A stretch of DNA of 49,037 bases from contig CAYODJ010000015.1 of NCBI GenBank assembly GCA_964402715.1, positions 1 to 49,037 of the forward strand, written 5' to 3'. Below, piece after piece: positions 17,654 to 25,908 of this stretch; positions within the stretch are counted from its first letter, which is position 1; every line of letters begins with the position of its first letter. The stretch comes from CALXOD01 sp964402715 (GTDB lineage Bacteria; Verrucomicrobiota; Lentisphaeria; Victivallales; Victivallaceae). The position numbers were made by a program, and so were the translations under genes. The notes under the pieces are model-generated. The model was not told the DNA's origin and did no database searches. It saw nothing but the letters and a program-made list of their open reading frames with translations.

Positions 17654-18021
17654 AGTGCACGTTCACTGTTTTATTTTAAAGAAAGACGGCGCACGCAGCG
17701 TCCCGCTCGTAGAGCGCCAGAGCAAACCAATTGAAAATCCGCCGCATGATCGCCGCATTTCCACGCCGTTCCGCGAGTGATAAGCAGTCCTATCGACATT
17801 TCCGCAATCGTCTTGCCAACGCCTCACGCCATGGATGACGCAAAATCCGCCCTCAAGAGCGAAACAATCCGCCATACGACTTCCGCCGACACACCTGCCG
17901 ACGCCGCAATCTCGCAGGAAAAAAGCAGATTGAGAAAAACCGAGGCAGCCTCTCTTTCTACACGGTCGTCGCGAATGTTCGATCAATCGCGATATTCCGC
18001 AAAATCCGCCACGAACGCCTA
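17654..18021 (-). other. No confident gene (368 bp)
   Basis: A 120-codon minus-strand frame (17663-18025) starts at a GTG overlapping the stop of the DUF167 gene, but its Cys/Gly/Arg-rich translation is not protein-like. A different minus-strand frame (about 17850-17960) reads more naturally, including EIAASAGVSAEVVWRIVSLL, a stretch that resembles a helix-turn-helix. It lacks a start codon and is broken by stops. This could be a decayed gene. Confidence 0.3.
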
Positions 18022-18336
18022 TCACTGCAGAGCACCTTCCAGCAGCTTTTCAAGTTGCTCAGGAACCACTCCGGCGAAAAACAAGCCCTTACGCCTGGCG
18101 GTCGTCCCGCTTATGATCTGAATCCGATCCGACGCAATTCCCAACTTCTTGTGAAAAATCCGCTTGAGAGCAGCGTTGGCCTCGCCATTGACAGGGCGCT
18201 CCTTCACCATGACTTTCAGCACTCCGCCCTGTTCGCCGACAATTCTCCCGAAACCGGCGCCGGGACGGATGTGGCACTCGACAACAGTGCCGATCTGATC
18301 ATCGCGGACCGCTTGCCGAAGGCATTTCATGTTCAT
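18022..18336 (-). CDS. DUF167 (YggU) family protein
   Basis: The product of about 104 residues matches the small DUF167/UPF0235 family, with VECHIRPGAGFGRI near the start, VKERPVNGEANAAL in the middle and SGTTARRKGLFFAG near the end. The family fold is known but its role is not. The ATG at 18336 (or 18330) lies inside the 3' end of ftsH, overlapping it by about 38 nt, so expression is probably coupled to ftsH. Confidence 0.85.
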   Translation of the reverse strand: MNMKCLRQAVRDDQIGTVVECHIRPGAGFGRIVGEQGGVLKVMVKERPVNGEANAALKRIFHKKLGIASDRIQIISGTTARRKGLFFAGVVPEQLEKLLEGALQ

Positions 18337-20284
18337 CGCCGCAGTTTTCTCCCGTGCCGCAGCTCCCCGTCTCTGCCAATTCAACCTTTTCCGGGTGTTT
18401 TTCGGAAGCATGCTGCAAATCCAGCAGCTGCCGTATCTCGTCAACAGTCATGGTCTCTCTTTCCAGAAGAGCCGAAGCCAGTTTTTCCAGCTGACCACGG
18501 TTCTCGGTGAGAATGTCACGAGCCCGATCATGCGCCTGCTTGATTATGTTGCGGATTTCCAGGTCGATCTCTCTCGCGGTCTCAGGCCCGAGCATATCCT
18601 GCTGCGGCATGTCGATCCGCACGTGCGGGTGGGTGCGCATGTCGCTATATTTTACCGGACCGAGAGCATCAGTCATGCCGTAGACGCAGACCATGGCACG
18701 GGCCATTTTGGTCAGATGTTCTATATCTGCGGCGGCACCGGTGGTTATGTCTCCGAATATCAGTTCCTCGGCCACGCGACCACCCATCGCCACAGCCATT
18801 TCGTCAAACATCTCCTTCCTGCTGTGCGTGTAGACATCTTCTTTGGGCATTGTGAACGTCGCGCCGAGATATGACTGCCCCCGCGGTATAATGGTCACCT
18901 TGTGGACGGGAGTGCTGTGTTCGGAATGAATCGCGACAAGGGCATGTCCAGCCTCATGATATGCCGTCAGCCGACGCTCACGTTCCACAATGCGGCGGCT
19001 ACGGCGTTCCCTGCCGTAACATACCTTATCCCTGGCTTCCTCCATGTCGGCGGCACTCACCGTTTCCTTTCCGTGGCGCGCTGCCAGCAGCGCGGCTTCA
19101 TTGCACAGGTTGGCAAGATCCGCGCCGCTGAATCCAGGCGTGGTCCTCGCAATCACATCCAGGTCGACCGCCGCATCAACTTTGATATTTTTGACATGCA
19201 CGTCGAGAATCTTGCGTCGGCCGACGATATCAGGAAGATCCATGACAATCTGCCGATCAAATCTTCCAGGACGGAGCAGAGCCGGATCCAGCACGTCGGG
19301 CCGATTGGTGGCCGCCAAGACGATAACGCCGGAACGGCTCTCCAAACCGTCCATTTCAACAAGCATGGCGTTGAGTGTCTGCTCGCGCTCATCGTGACCG
19401 CCTCCCCATCCCGAAAAGCGCGATCGTCCGACGGCGTCAATCTCGTCGATGAAAATCAGGCACGGCGTGGTTTTCCTGGCCTGCTCGAACATGTCGCGAA
19501 CCCTGCTGGCGCCGACACCGACAAACATCTCCACGAAATCAGAACCGCTTATTGAAAAGAAAGGAACGCCCGCCTCGCAGGCAACCGCCTTCGCCATCAG
19601 CGTCTTGCCGGTGCCGGGCTCGCCGACTAGAAGACATCCTTTGGGAATGCGCCCTCCGACCAACTGAAACTTGAGTGGATCCTTGAGAAATTCAACAATC
19701 TCCTGCATCTCTTCTTTTGCCTCGTCGGCCCCCGCGATGTCGTCGAATTTCACATGCAGCTCATCCGGCAGAATCATCCTGGCCCTGCTTTTGCCAAAAT
19801 CCATGGCTCCGCGTCCCGCCATCTTGATCTGTCTCGACGTGAAAAAATATATCGCCACAAGAATCAGGACGACAGGCAGCAACGGCACGATCAGATCCCA
19901 CCATGAATCCTTTCCGGCCTCCACTTTCAGCCGCGTGCGGCCAAGCAACTCACCTATTTTTTCAGAGTAGATCACCCTGGTCTTGTACTTCACTTCGTCC
20001 CGATCTTCACCGTCAGCCGAAACACCCTCCGCCCGCGGCGACGCCGCAATCGTGTAGCTGCCCTCGATCACCATGACCCGGTTGACATCCGACGTGACAA
20101 CCGCAGTCTTGATTGAGCCGTTCGAAAGTTTTTCTTCGAATTCCGTCTGACTCAACTCGGTTGCCTTGTCGGCATTGATGCCGTTGAACAACAGCAGTGC
20201 ACCAAGCAGGATAAATACAAGCAACCAGACCAAAACTGCCCTGCCGGACCGCTGCGGAGGCTTTGTCATCGTACGATTGGACAT
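18299..20284 (-). CDS. ftsH: ATP-dependent zinc metalloprotease FtsH
   Basis: The 661-residue protein is the membrane AAA+ protease that degrades regulatory and damaged membrane proteins. Two membrane helices lie at about residues 17-33 and 131-149 with a periplasmic domain between. The AAA domain has Walker A GEPGTGKT (221-228), Walker B LIFIDEIDAVG and the pore segment MFVGVGASRVRDMF. The protease domain has HEAGH (443-447) and a downstream zinc-ligand region. The length is typical. The C-terminal tail is acidic with Cys residues. Confidence 0.97.
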   Translation of the reverse strand: MSNRTMTKPPQRSGRAVLVWLLVFILLGALLLFNGINADKATELSQTEFEEKLSNGSIKTAVVTSDVNRVMVIEGSYTIAASPRAEGVSADGEDRDEVKYKTRVIYSEKIGELLGRTRLKVEAGKDSWWDLIVPLLPVVLILVAIYFFTSRQIKMAGRGAMDFGKSRARMILPDELHVKFDDIAGADEAKEEMQEIVEFLKDPLKFQLVGGRIPKGCLLVGEPGTGKTLMAKAVACEAGVPFFSISGSDFVEMFVGVGASRVRDMFEQARKTTPCLIFIDEIDAVGRSRFSGWGGGHDEREQTLNAMLVEMDGLESRSGVIVLAATNRPDVLDPALLRPGRFDRQIVMDLPDIVGRRKILDVHVKNIKVDAAVDLDVIARTTPGFSGADLANLCNEAALLAARHGKETVSAADMEEARDKVCYGRERRSRRIVERERRLTAYHEAGHALVAIHSEHSTPVHKVTIIPRGQSYLGATFTMPKEDVYTHSRKEMFDEMAVAMGGRVAEELIFGDITTGAAADIEHLTKMARAMVCVYGMTDALGPVKYSDMRTHPHVRIDMPQQDMLGPETAREIDLEIRNIIKQAHDRARDILTENRGQLEKLASALLERETMTVDEIRQLLDLQHASEKHPEKVELAETGSCGTGENCGDEHEMPSASGPR

Positions 20285-20332
20285 GAGCGACTAATCCTTA
20301 AAAAATTCAGCATCCCGCACTGAACCAAGTAC

Positions 20333-20358
20333 AAAAAAAATCCGAATCGACGCCGGAA
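20333..20358 (-). terminator. Weak terminator candidate after the FHA gene
   Basis: On the minus strand a short TCCG/CGGA stem is followed by eight T residues, about 80 nt past the FHA stop and 50 nt before ftsH. The stem is only 4 bp, so this is tentative. Confidence 0.3.
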
Positions 20359-20440
20359 AGATAAATACACCCCAACAAATGTTCCGTGGGGAGCAGGAAC
20401 AAAACCCGGTCGGATGAAGAGTGAAATGCGATACAGTCAC

Positions 20441-21061
20441 TCAGCTGACTGAAAAAAGCTTCACCAGCAACAGAATCACAATCGCGATCAGCCCCAGGGA
20501 GAGCAGCACCAGACCAAGCAGCATGAATTTGTGAGTCCGCGCCTGCAGTTTGGTTTCAACCTCCGCAAAAGGAGAATAGTTGCTCATCTCCACGGTTGAC
20601 AGTTCGGAATCCAGCGTGTCGAGATTGATGGTGTGAGTGCGCCCAAAATCGCTTCCGAGCGACGAGCCGTCATCGTCGGACGCATTGTCGTAGAGAACCT
20701 CGACGCCTCCGAGCTGAATGATATCGGAGTTTTTCAGTTCATGCTCCGTGACCGGTACGTTGTTCACCCTCGTGCCGTTGGTGCTGTCATTGTCGCGGAT
20801 GAGATAGTTACCTGACTCCTGGCGGATCAGATCGCAGTGATGCCCGCTCATGCTCGGATCTTTGATGCAGATATCCATCGAGTCCCTGCGCCCGACGCTG
20901 AACTGCGGTTTGTCCAAAATGAAAGTCTTGCCACGCAGTTTTTCGTACAAGACCGTCAGCTTGGGGGTCGACGACACCTTTTCGCCATCGCCAGCAACCG
21001 GCATCGGCGTGGACTCGGAAGCATCGACTCGCGCATCACTCTTCTGGTTCAATGTTTCCAT
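20441..21061 (-). CDS. FHA-domain protein with C-terminal membrane anchor
   Basis: The 206-residue product has an FHA phosphothreonine-binding domain at about residues 45-128, with SVGRRDSMDICI, SGHHCDLI and NDSTNGTRVN in order; the Arg, Ser/His and Asn residues that contact phosphothreonine are present. An acidic, Thr-containing linker (THTINLDTLD) follows. A C-terminal helix at about 180-202 would tail-anchor it to the inner membrane. FHA domains usually read the output of Ser/Thr kinases, so the kinase encoded at 15443-17653 is a natural candidate partner. That link is an inference from proximity. Confidence 0.88.
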   Translation of the reverse strand: METLNQKSDARVDASESTPMPVAGDGEKVSSTPKLTVLYEKLRGKTFILDKPQFSVGRRDSMDICIKDPSMSGHHCDLIRQESGNYLIRDNDSTNGTRVNNVPVTEHELKNSDIIQLGGVEVLYDNASDDDGSSLGSDFGRTHTINLDTLDSELSTVEMSNYSPFAEVETKLQARTHKFMLLGLVLLSLGLIAIVILLLVKLFSVS

Positions 21062-21582
21062 ATATGCCTGATTTCTTCCGTTGTTTGTTGTTGTTCGGTC
21101 GCCATAAGCTCACCGACTCCTTGTTCGGCGATGAAATCCACGTGCCGTCACATCGCATCCGCCGCCGCACGCCACTTGCGCCAGAAAGTTACACTACAAC
21201 CAAGCGTCGGCAAAACAAGACGTGCGGGAGGAGCGGGCGATGCATAACCTCGAAAAACCCTCCTCACCATGGCAGCAGTTCTTCATCGAAACGTTCCATA
21301 TGCCGCATCCCCGCGTGGCGGAACCTCCGCTCCCCCGCTCCGACCGCCGAGGCGATCCGCAACTTTCAGAAGAAAAAACCGGAAGATCATCGCGCCGACG
21401 CAGGGCGACGGCCGTGTTAATGTACCTCATATTTTATTATTTGCAAACTGTTTCTGCCGTTTTGGCGACAGTACCCGCCGATTCACACTTATTCGCACAT
21501 AGGAACCGTCGAACGCCGGCACCGGGAAAAATGCAGCACAAAACTGTCATTGGACGTACGGATGTTGCGAAAAGCGCCCGAC
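21062..21582. other. Mostly non-coding stretch between FHA and gcvH-like genes (521 bp)
   Basis: A plus-strand ATG at 21240 has a strong GGGAGGAG 6 nt upstream. It opens a frame of about 158 codons that includes a possible membrane segment (AVLMYLIFYYLQTV) but runs antisense into the gcvH-like gene. I recognise no family and regard it as doubtful. An A+T-rich patch near 21421-21450 could hold promoter elements for the FHA gene. Confidence 0.3.
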
Positions 21583-21966
21583 CTATCCGCCTTTCTTGCA
21601 TAATCGTCTCAGGTACTTCAGATAGTTGTCTTCGCTCATCATGTCACCGGTCTCGGCGATGTCGATATTGCCCATGCAGCAGAGCCATCCCTGATCTTCC
21701 GGGGATTCATTGAGGATGCAGGGATCACTGCAAAGTGCTTCGTTGACGGCCACCACCGTACCGCTGATCGGCGAGTAGATATCGGCGGATGCTCTCTCCG
21801 ACTCGACCACCCCCATCTTATCACCGCTTATGAGATCATCATCCTCCTCCGGCAGTTCCACATGGATGATGCCGCCCATTCTTGCAACCATGTATTCGGA
21901 GATGCCGACGAAAGCCTTTCCTCCGCTGACTTCCACCCATTCGTGATCTTCGGAATAATACTTCAT
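21583..21966 (-). CDS. GcvH-like protein lacking the lipoyl lysine
   Basis: The product of 127 residues aligns by eye with glycine cleavage H protein over its whole length: KYYSEDHEWVEV at the start, VGISEYMVARMGGIIHVELPE in the middle and SPISGTVVAVNEAL after the hairpin. At the lipoylation turn, where H proteins read ESVKAASDIY, this reads ESERASADIY. Arg58 (codon AGA) therefore replaces the lysine that carries lipoate. It should not be able to carry an aminomethyl group in the usual way. No other glycine-cleavage gene is nearby. Start chosen at 21966, which gives a normal H-protein N-terminus. Confidence 0.85.
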   Translation of the reverse strand: MKYYSEDHEWVEVSGGKAFVGISEYMVARMGGIIHVELPEEDDDLISGDKMGVVESERASADIYSPISGTVVAVNEALCSDPCILNESPEDQGWLCCMGNIDIAETGDMMSEDNYLKYLRRLCKKGG

Positions 21967-22141
21967 GGCGCCACCTCTCGAGACACTACCATCGTCGACC
22001 GGCATCAAACAGGCCGTCCGCGCTTCTCAGCTATTCAACGATTCGTGCATGTCCGGAAATCGCTCCGCGTCCGCATCCTCGCACTACGAAAGACATTTTC
22101 GAAACCGTGCGCATTCCCATAACCGTGCTTTCAAGGCTCCA

Positions 22142-22915
22142 TCAGTTCTTCTCCTCACCTCCCAGGTCCGGCGGCAAAAATTCGTCCGGAGATACCTCCG
22201 CATTGATCTTGTTGAAATAGATTTTTGAAACACTGCGGATGCCGTTCTGCTCGATCAGTGTTCTTTCCGGAATCATCACCCCTTCATAGAGTCCGTAACG
22301 TTCAATGGTGGACTGATAATCCAGCGGTTTCGGGATGACCACGCGCTGAATCAGGAAACTGTCCTTGCTCACGTATATGTAGAGCGGAGTGTCCGTACGC
22401 CGACTGGGCAGACACGTCATTTTGTAATACTCGCGTCCATCCGTGACGACCATGCTTAAATTCACCTGCGCAAACAGATGCTGGTAGCTGCTGCCTGGCG
22501 TGCCCAGAGTGTACATCTTCTTCAGCCGCACGAGCTGCTCATCGGTGGCTGCTATCACCCGATGCGTCTGATAGTTGACAAACCAGGCGGAATCGCCGTT
22601 GAGGATGATGGCGGTATCAGGCTGATTGTCCTTCAAGGTCACAAGCCTGTATTTGTCAGGCGCAAGGTACTTAATCTCGACCAATGCGTCCCGCCCGTCA
22701 GTCGTAACAATCTGCTTTTGAACGTAGGATTTGGCATGCATAAAAACACCCTGCGGATCACGGGCCGCATGAATCCTCGACTCCAGTTCACTCAGCGTCA
22801 TGTCCGGGGACAGTTCCTGCTCCGCCGAACTCGTGGCACAACCAGAACAGAACTGCAACAGCACCGCAGCACTCGCCGCCAGCGCACCAATAAAAACCGC
22901 CTTCACGCCAATCAT
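22142..22915 (-). CDS. Exported lipoprotein, LolA/LolB-like
   Basis: The product of about 257 residues starts with a signal sequence (MIGVKAVFIGALAASAAVLL) ending in FCSGC, an imperfect lipobox whose last Cys (residue 26) could be lipidated. The rest is beta-rich with segments such as YLAPDKYRLVTLKDNQPDT and NGDSAWFVNYQTHRVI. These recall the outer-membrane-lipoprotein-sorting fold (LolA/LolB/DUF4292-like). The start is uncertain: ATGs at 22915, 22930 and 22945 are in frame and none has a strong ribosome-binding site. It is upstream of the gcvH-like gene on the same strand, separated by about 175 nt. Confidence 0.65.
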   Translation of the reverse strand: MIGVKAVFIGALAASAAVLLQFCSGCATSSAEQELSPDMTLSELESRIHAARDPQGVFMHAKSYVQKQIVTTDGRDALVEIKYLAPDKYRLVTLKDNQPDTAIILNGDSAWFVNYQTHRVIAATDEQLVRLKKMYTLGTPGSSYQHLFAQVNLSMVVTDGREYYKMTCLPSRRTDTPLYIYVSKDSFLIQRVVIPKPLDYQSTIERYGLYEGVMIPERTLIEQNGIRSVSKIYFNKINAEVSPDEFLPPDLGGEEKN

Positions 22916-23376
22916 ACTCAACCACACCATCTGCAACAGCGACATCGAACAGCTAAATCCGTCAAAGACATTAATGTTTTTCCAAGAAAATTCAAATCGA
23001 AGTACGTACGATGCTCCATAAAATCCTACGCCGCAGTTATCGCTGAGAATGGCGAGTGCATTTGACACGCCGAAATAGCCGCGTCGCCAACGGTCGCGAT
23101 GACGGTGACATTGCCGCGACCGTCTCATGGATTTCGCGTCCCCCACGGGAAGCTCGGAGATTCCTCCAGCAGACCGGTTCATCACGGACGTGCCGCGGAT
23201 CCATGATTTCTGTTCCGCCGACGGAATTGAACGAATCAAACCACAATTCACGACTACCCCTACTCAAGCCGCGTCGAACGGCCGTGAACTGGCTTGATTT
23301 TATCAACGCAATGACTATTGTTATCAGCACGCGGGAGAATTACGTCTTTCATCCCCGGTTCACGGAGGAACGGAGC
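22916..23376. other. Divergent intergenic region between lipoprotein and isomerase genes
   Basis: No gene is supported here. On the minus strand TTGAAT (22995-22990) and TAATGT (22973-22968) with a 16-nt spacer form a modest promoter candidate for the lipoprotein gene. GGAGGA at about 23364-23369 is the ribosome-binding site of the isomerase gene on the plus strand. Confidence 0.35.
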
Positions 23377-24315
23377 ATGTATTACACAGGTTTTGCTGAC
23401 GAAGCCGCAGCGGACATCGACGGACAGATCATGGCCACCAAGACCCTCGGTTGGAAATATATCGAAGCACGCACTGTCGACGGTGTCAATATTCACGACA
23501 TGACGGACGAGAAGTTCGAAGAGACGGCCGAAAAGCTGAGCAGTGCCGGCGTGAGGATAAACTGCTTCGGCAGCGCAGTTGCCAACTGGAGCTGCGATCC
23601 GCTGAGCGAGGACGATTTCGGCAAAACAGTGGGACAGCTTGAACGGGCACTCAGACGCATGAAGCGGGTGGGATGCGATATGCTCCGCGGCATGAGTTTC
23701 AAAGCCCGGTGGGATCGGCCGGCCTGGGACGGGGAAACTGAGAACAATGTCTTCCGCAAAGTGAAATTCCTTGTGAAAATGTGCGAAGATGCCGGCTGCC
23801 TTTACCTGCACGAAAACTGCAACAACTACGGTGGCATGTCATGGAAGCACACGTTGAAGCTGCTTGACCATGTGAACTCGCCGAATTTCAAGCTGGTCTT
23901 CGACACCGGCAACCCTGTATTGAACTTTGACAGAAGCAGAGGAGATGCCCTGGACAGGCTGCAGAGTTCATGGGAATTTTACAACAACGTCAAGGAATTC
24001 GTTCACTATGTCCACATCAAAGATGCAATTTTCAGGGGTAAAAACGAGAGCGGCGGCTTCAACAAGGCGGAATTCACGTATCCAGGCGAAGGAGAAGGCA
24101 ACGTGGTTGAAATCGTGACCGATCTTCTGAAAAACGGCTATGACGGCGGCTTTTCGATAGAACCGCACATGAGATTGGTCTTCCATGCGGAAGGCGGCGT
24201 GCAGAACGCCGCCGGGAACACCGCCAATTACGTAGAGTATGGCAAACGTCTCATGCGTCTGATCGAAAATGCAAGAGCATCTCTTGCGAAACAGGCTGAT
24301 TCCCGCACTCTGTGA
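23377..24315 (+). CDS. Sugar-phosphate isomerase/epimerase (xylose-isomerase-like TIM barrel)
   Basis: The 312-residue protein belongs to the AP-endonuclease-2/xylose-isomerase-like TIM-barrel superfamily. Landmarks are GFADEAA at the start, WKYIEARTVDGVNI around residue 28, LYLHENCNNYGG near residue 145 (metal-ligand Glu), LVFDTGNPV near residue 173, VHYVHIKDA near residue 208 and FSIEPHM near residue 258. These acidic and His residues make a plausible metal site. The substrate cannot be told from sequence. The start at 23377 is fixed by GGAGGA upstream; the longer open frame is not protein-like. The gene stands alone before the assembly gap. Confidence 0.85.
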   Translation: MYYTGFADEAAADIDGQIMATKTLGWKYIEARTVDGVNIHDMTDEKFEETAEKLSSAGVRINCFGSAVANWSCDPLSEDDFGKTVGQLERALRRMKRVGCDMLRGMSFKARWDRPAWDGETENNVFRKVKFLVKMCEDAGCLYLHENCNNYGGMSWKHTLKLLDHVNSPNFKLVFDTGNPVLNFDRSRGDALDRLQSSWEFYNNVKEFVHYVHIKDAIFRGKNESGGFNKAEFTYPGEGEGNVVEIVTDLLKNGYDGGFSIEPHMRLVFHAEGGVQNAAGNTANYVEYGKRLMRLIENARASLAKQADSRTL

Positions 24316-25010
24316 CAACGGATTAAGCGGGTAAAACCGCAAAGGAGCGCTGGGCGCACCTGATATGCAGACATTGAAATTTCGGTCTCGTTGCTAAGCT
24401 CCGACTACGTCATGGAAATCACACACGGTGACTTGCTCCGGCCGTGGGTGGGCCCCCAGCGCCAACCCCCCACGAACAACCCCCCCGGCGCCCCCGCCCG
24501 GCCCCCTCCCCCCGGGCGGGGGTGCCCCGGGCGCCCCCCCCCCGGGGGGGGGGTACCTTGCTCCTGATGGGGGCAGGCAGGCTACAGGTATCCGAGAGGG
24601 GTCTCCTCTGGCTGTCAGNNNNNNNNNNTCCATACTCCCCTACTTCGACTGACAACCCCCCCGGGGGTTGTCGCCGGGGGGGGGCCCCCCCCCCCCCCCC
24701 CCCCACGGCTCTTCCTCCCGTCCGGTCGCCGCAGCAGAGCCGCATCCGCCGGGGAAGGATCTTGTTCGGGCTCTGAACGGGGCAGGAACATCGGCACATA
24801 TGCGGCTCCGCATCCGATGTCGCGGATGGCAACGCGGAATCAAGGACATGAACGAACATTGCCGACAAAGCCGCCGACCACATCGGCAACCGTAATTTCA
24901 TCACGAAACAAAGACCAACTAAAACAGCGGAAAGCTCGACACCCGGCGGAAACAAAGGAGAGGCAAGAACCGATCAGACAACCGCCGTCCCCCCATGACA
25001 TCGTTCAGCA
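24316..25010. other. Scaffold gap with flanking C/G homopolymers
   Basis: Ten N bases at 24619-24628 mark a gap of unknown true length. On both sides (about 24466-24555 and 24653-24703) the sequence is made of long runs of C and G. That looks like low-quality contig ends, not biology. Translations here are artefacts. Between 24703 and 24910 the minus strand has a possible gene fragment (a signal-like MKLRLPMWSAALSAM start, with a better-looking downstream frame) that runs into the gap; a gene may be lost or broken here. Confidence 0.7.
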
Positions 25011-25088
25011 TGGGGTGGCCAACCGGACTCGAACCGGCGACCTCCTGGGCCACAACCAGGCGCTCTAACCAACTGAGCTACGACCACC
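25011..25088 (-). tRNA. tRNA-His (anticodon GTG)
   Basis: The minus strand folds into a full cloverleaf: acceptor GTGGTCG with TGGCCAC, D-arm GCTCAGTTGGTTAGAGC, anticodon stem CCTGG/CCAGG around TTGTGGC, T-arm with GTTCGAGT. The anticodon GTG reads His codons. The extra 5' G (position -1, at 25088) opposite C73 is the His identity element, and the 3' CCA is encoded (25013-25011). Confidence 0.96.
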
Positions 25089-25109
25089 ATCTCCAAAAGA
25101 ACTTCACCG

Positions 25110-25138
25110 AATATAGCATTACACGGAGACTATGTCAA
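25110..25138 (-). promoter_or_regulatory. tRNA-His promoter
   Basis: TTGACA (25138-25133) and TATATT (25115-25110) with a 17-nt spacer make a near-perfect sigma-70 promoter on the minus strand, about 20 nt before the tRNA. Confidence 0.8.
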
Positions 25139-25257
25139 GCAGAAGAAGAAAAACAGCGCAACCCCGTTCCGAACCACAACGGATGCCGGCTGCACCTGCA
25201 TGGCCGGCATAACCGACGGCAATTCAGAGTCGCTGCCCATCCGCCGCACCCGGCAAA

Positions 25258-25617
25258 CTACCCCTTTTTCAGAATTATTCTGTTGTGTTCATCCAACACA
25301 ATGACTTTCGGGACAATCCGCACGGCCTCTTCCTCAGAGCACAAGGCAAACGCCATGACCGTCACCACGTCTCCCTTTTTCCCTTTCAATGCGGCAGGAC
25401 CATTCAGGCAGAACTTGCCCTGCCCCCGCTTGCCCGGGATCGCGTACGTTTCGATGCGTTCGCCGTTGGTCCGATTCACAACCAGAATTTTCTCAAACGG
25501 CAGAATGCCCGCTTCATGAAGATACCCGGCATCTATCTCCATGCTCCCCTCATATTCCAGGTCACAGCCTGTCAGGCGCGCGTTATGTATTTTCCCGAGC
25601 AGCATTTGCCTTTGCAT
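25258..25617 (-). CDS. panD: Aspartate 1-decarboxylase
   Basis: The 119-residue pro-enzyme makes beta-alanine for pantothenate and coenzyme A. It contains the self-cleavage site in YEGSMEID (Gly-Ser near residues 24-25, giving the pyruvoyl group), KILVVNRTNGERIETYAI around residue 43 and NGPAALKGKKGDVV near residue 72, all typical of PanD. The length is normal. GGAG lies 8 nt before the ATG. It is divergent from metG; the spacer holds paired inverted repeats. Confidence 0.96.
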   Translation of the reverse strand: MQRQMLLGKIHNARLTGCDLEYEGSMEIDAGYLHEAGILPFEKILVVNRTNGERIETYAIPGKRGQGKFCLNGPAALKGKKGDVVTVMAFALCSEEEAVRIVPKVIVLDEHNRIILKKG

Positions 25618-25654
25618 AATTCACTCCGATTCCATTCGCGTTGATGACGAGGCC

Positions 25655-25689
25655 GGTGCGCGCGCACCAGGACATGGGTGCGGCGCACC
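25655..25689. repeat. Two adjacent inverted repeats with the same half-site (operator-like)
   Basis: GGTGCGCGCGCACC (25655-25668) is a perfect 14-bp palindrome. GGTGCGGCGCACC (25677-25689) is a second inverted repeat with the same GGTGCG half-site and a 1-nt centre. The two centres are about 21-22 bp apart, close to two DNA helical turns. They lie between the divergent panD and metG genes, 40 bp before the candidate metG promoter. Confidence 0.5.
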
Positions 25690-25728
25690 GACGGAGGCAT
25701 ATCGAATACCCGCCCTTCTGAGTTTGAT

Positions 25729-25758
25729 TTGACCAGTTAATATACCTCCGCGTATATG
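25729..25758 (+). promoter_or_regulatory. Candidate metG promoter
   Basis: TTGACC (25729-25734) and TATATG (25753-25758) with an 18-nt spacer form a plausible sigma-70 promoter upstream of metG. Confidence 0.4.
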
Positions 25759-25908
25759 ATTTTCAAAAGAGGCATGCCGGCCGACCCTGACAACACTTGC
25801 AAACGCTCACCTCCGGTGGTAGATTACCAGTTGCCCGGAGTCCTGAACACAAAGGCGTCCTCGGTCTCAAGCACCGTTGCAACTGCAAACAGAGGGAACC
25901 GTTCTTCG

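Noticed and set aside
17663..18025. Minus-strand 120-codon frame coupled to the DUF167 stop
   Set aside because: The GTG overlap is attractive but the protein is implausibly rich in Cys, Gly and Arg with no domain pattern.
17777..18121. Plus-strand 114-codon frame over the DUF167 gene end
   Set aside because: Its Ser/Ala-rich translation is the mirror of a minus-strand frame and it overlaps the DUF167 coding region.
24419..24955. Long Gly/Pro frames around the N gap
   Set aside because: They are translations of C and G homopolymers and undefined bases, so they are assembly artefacts.
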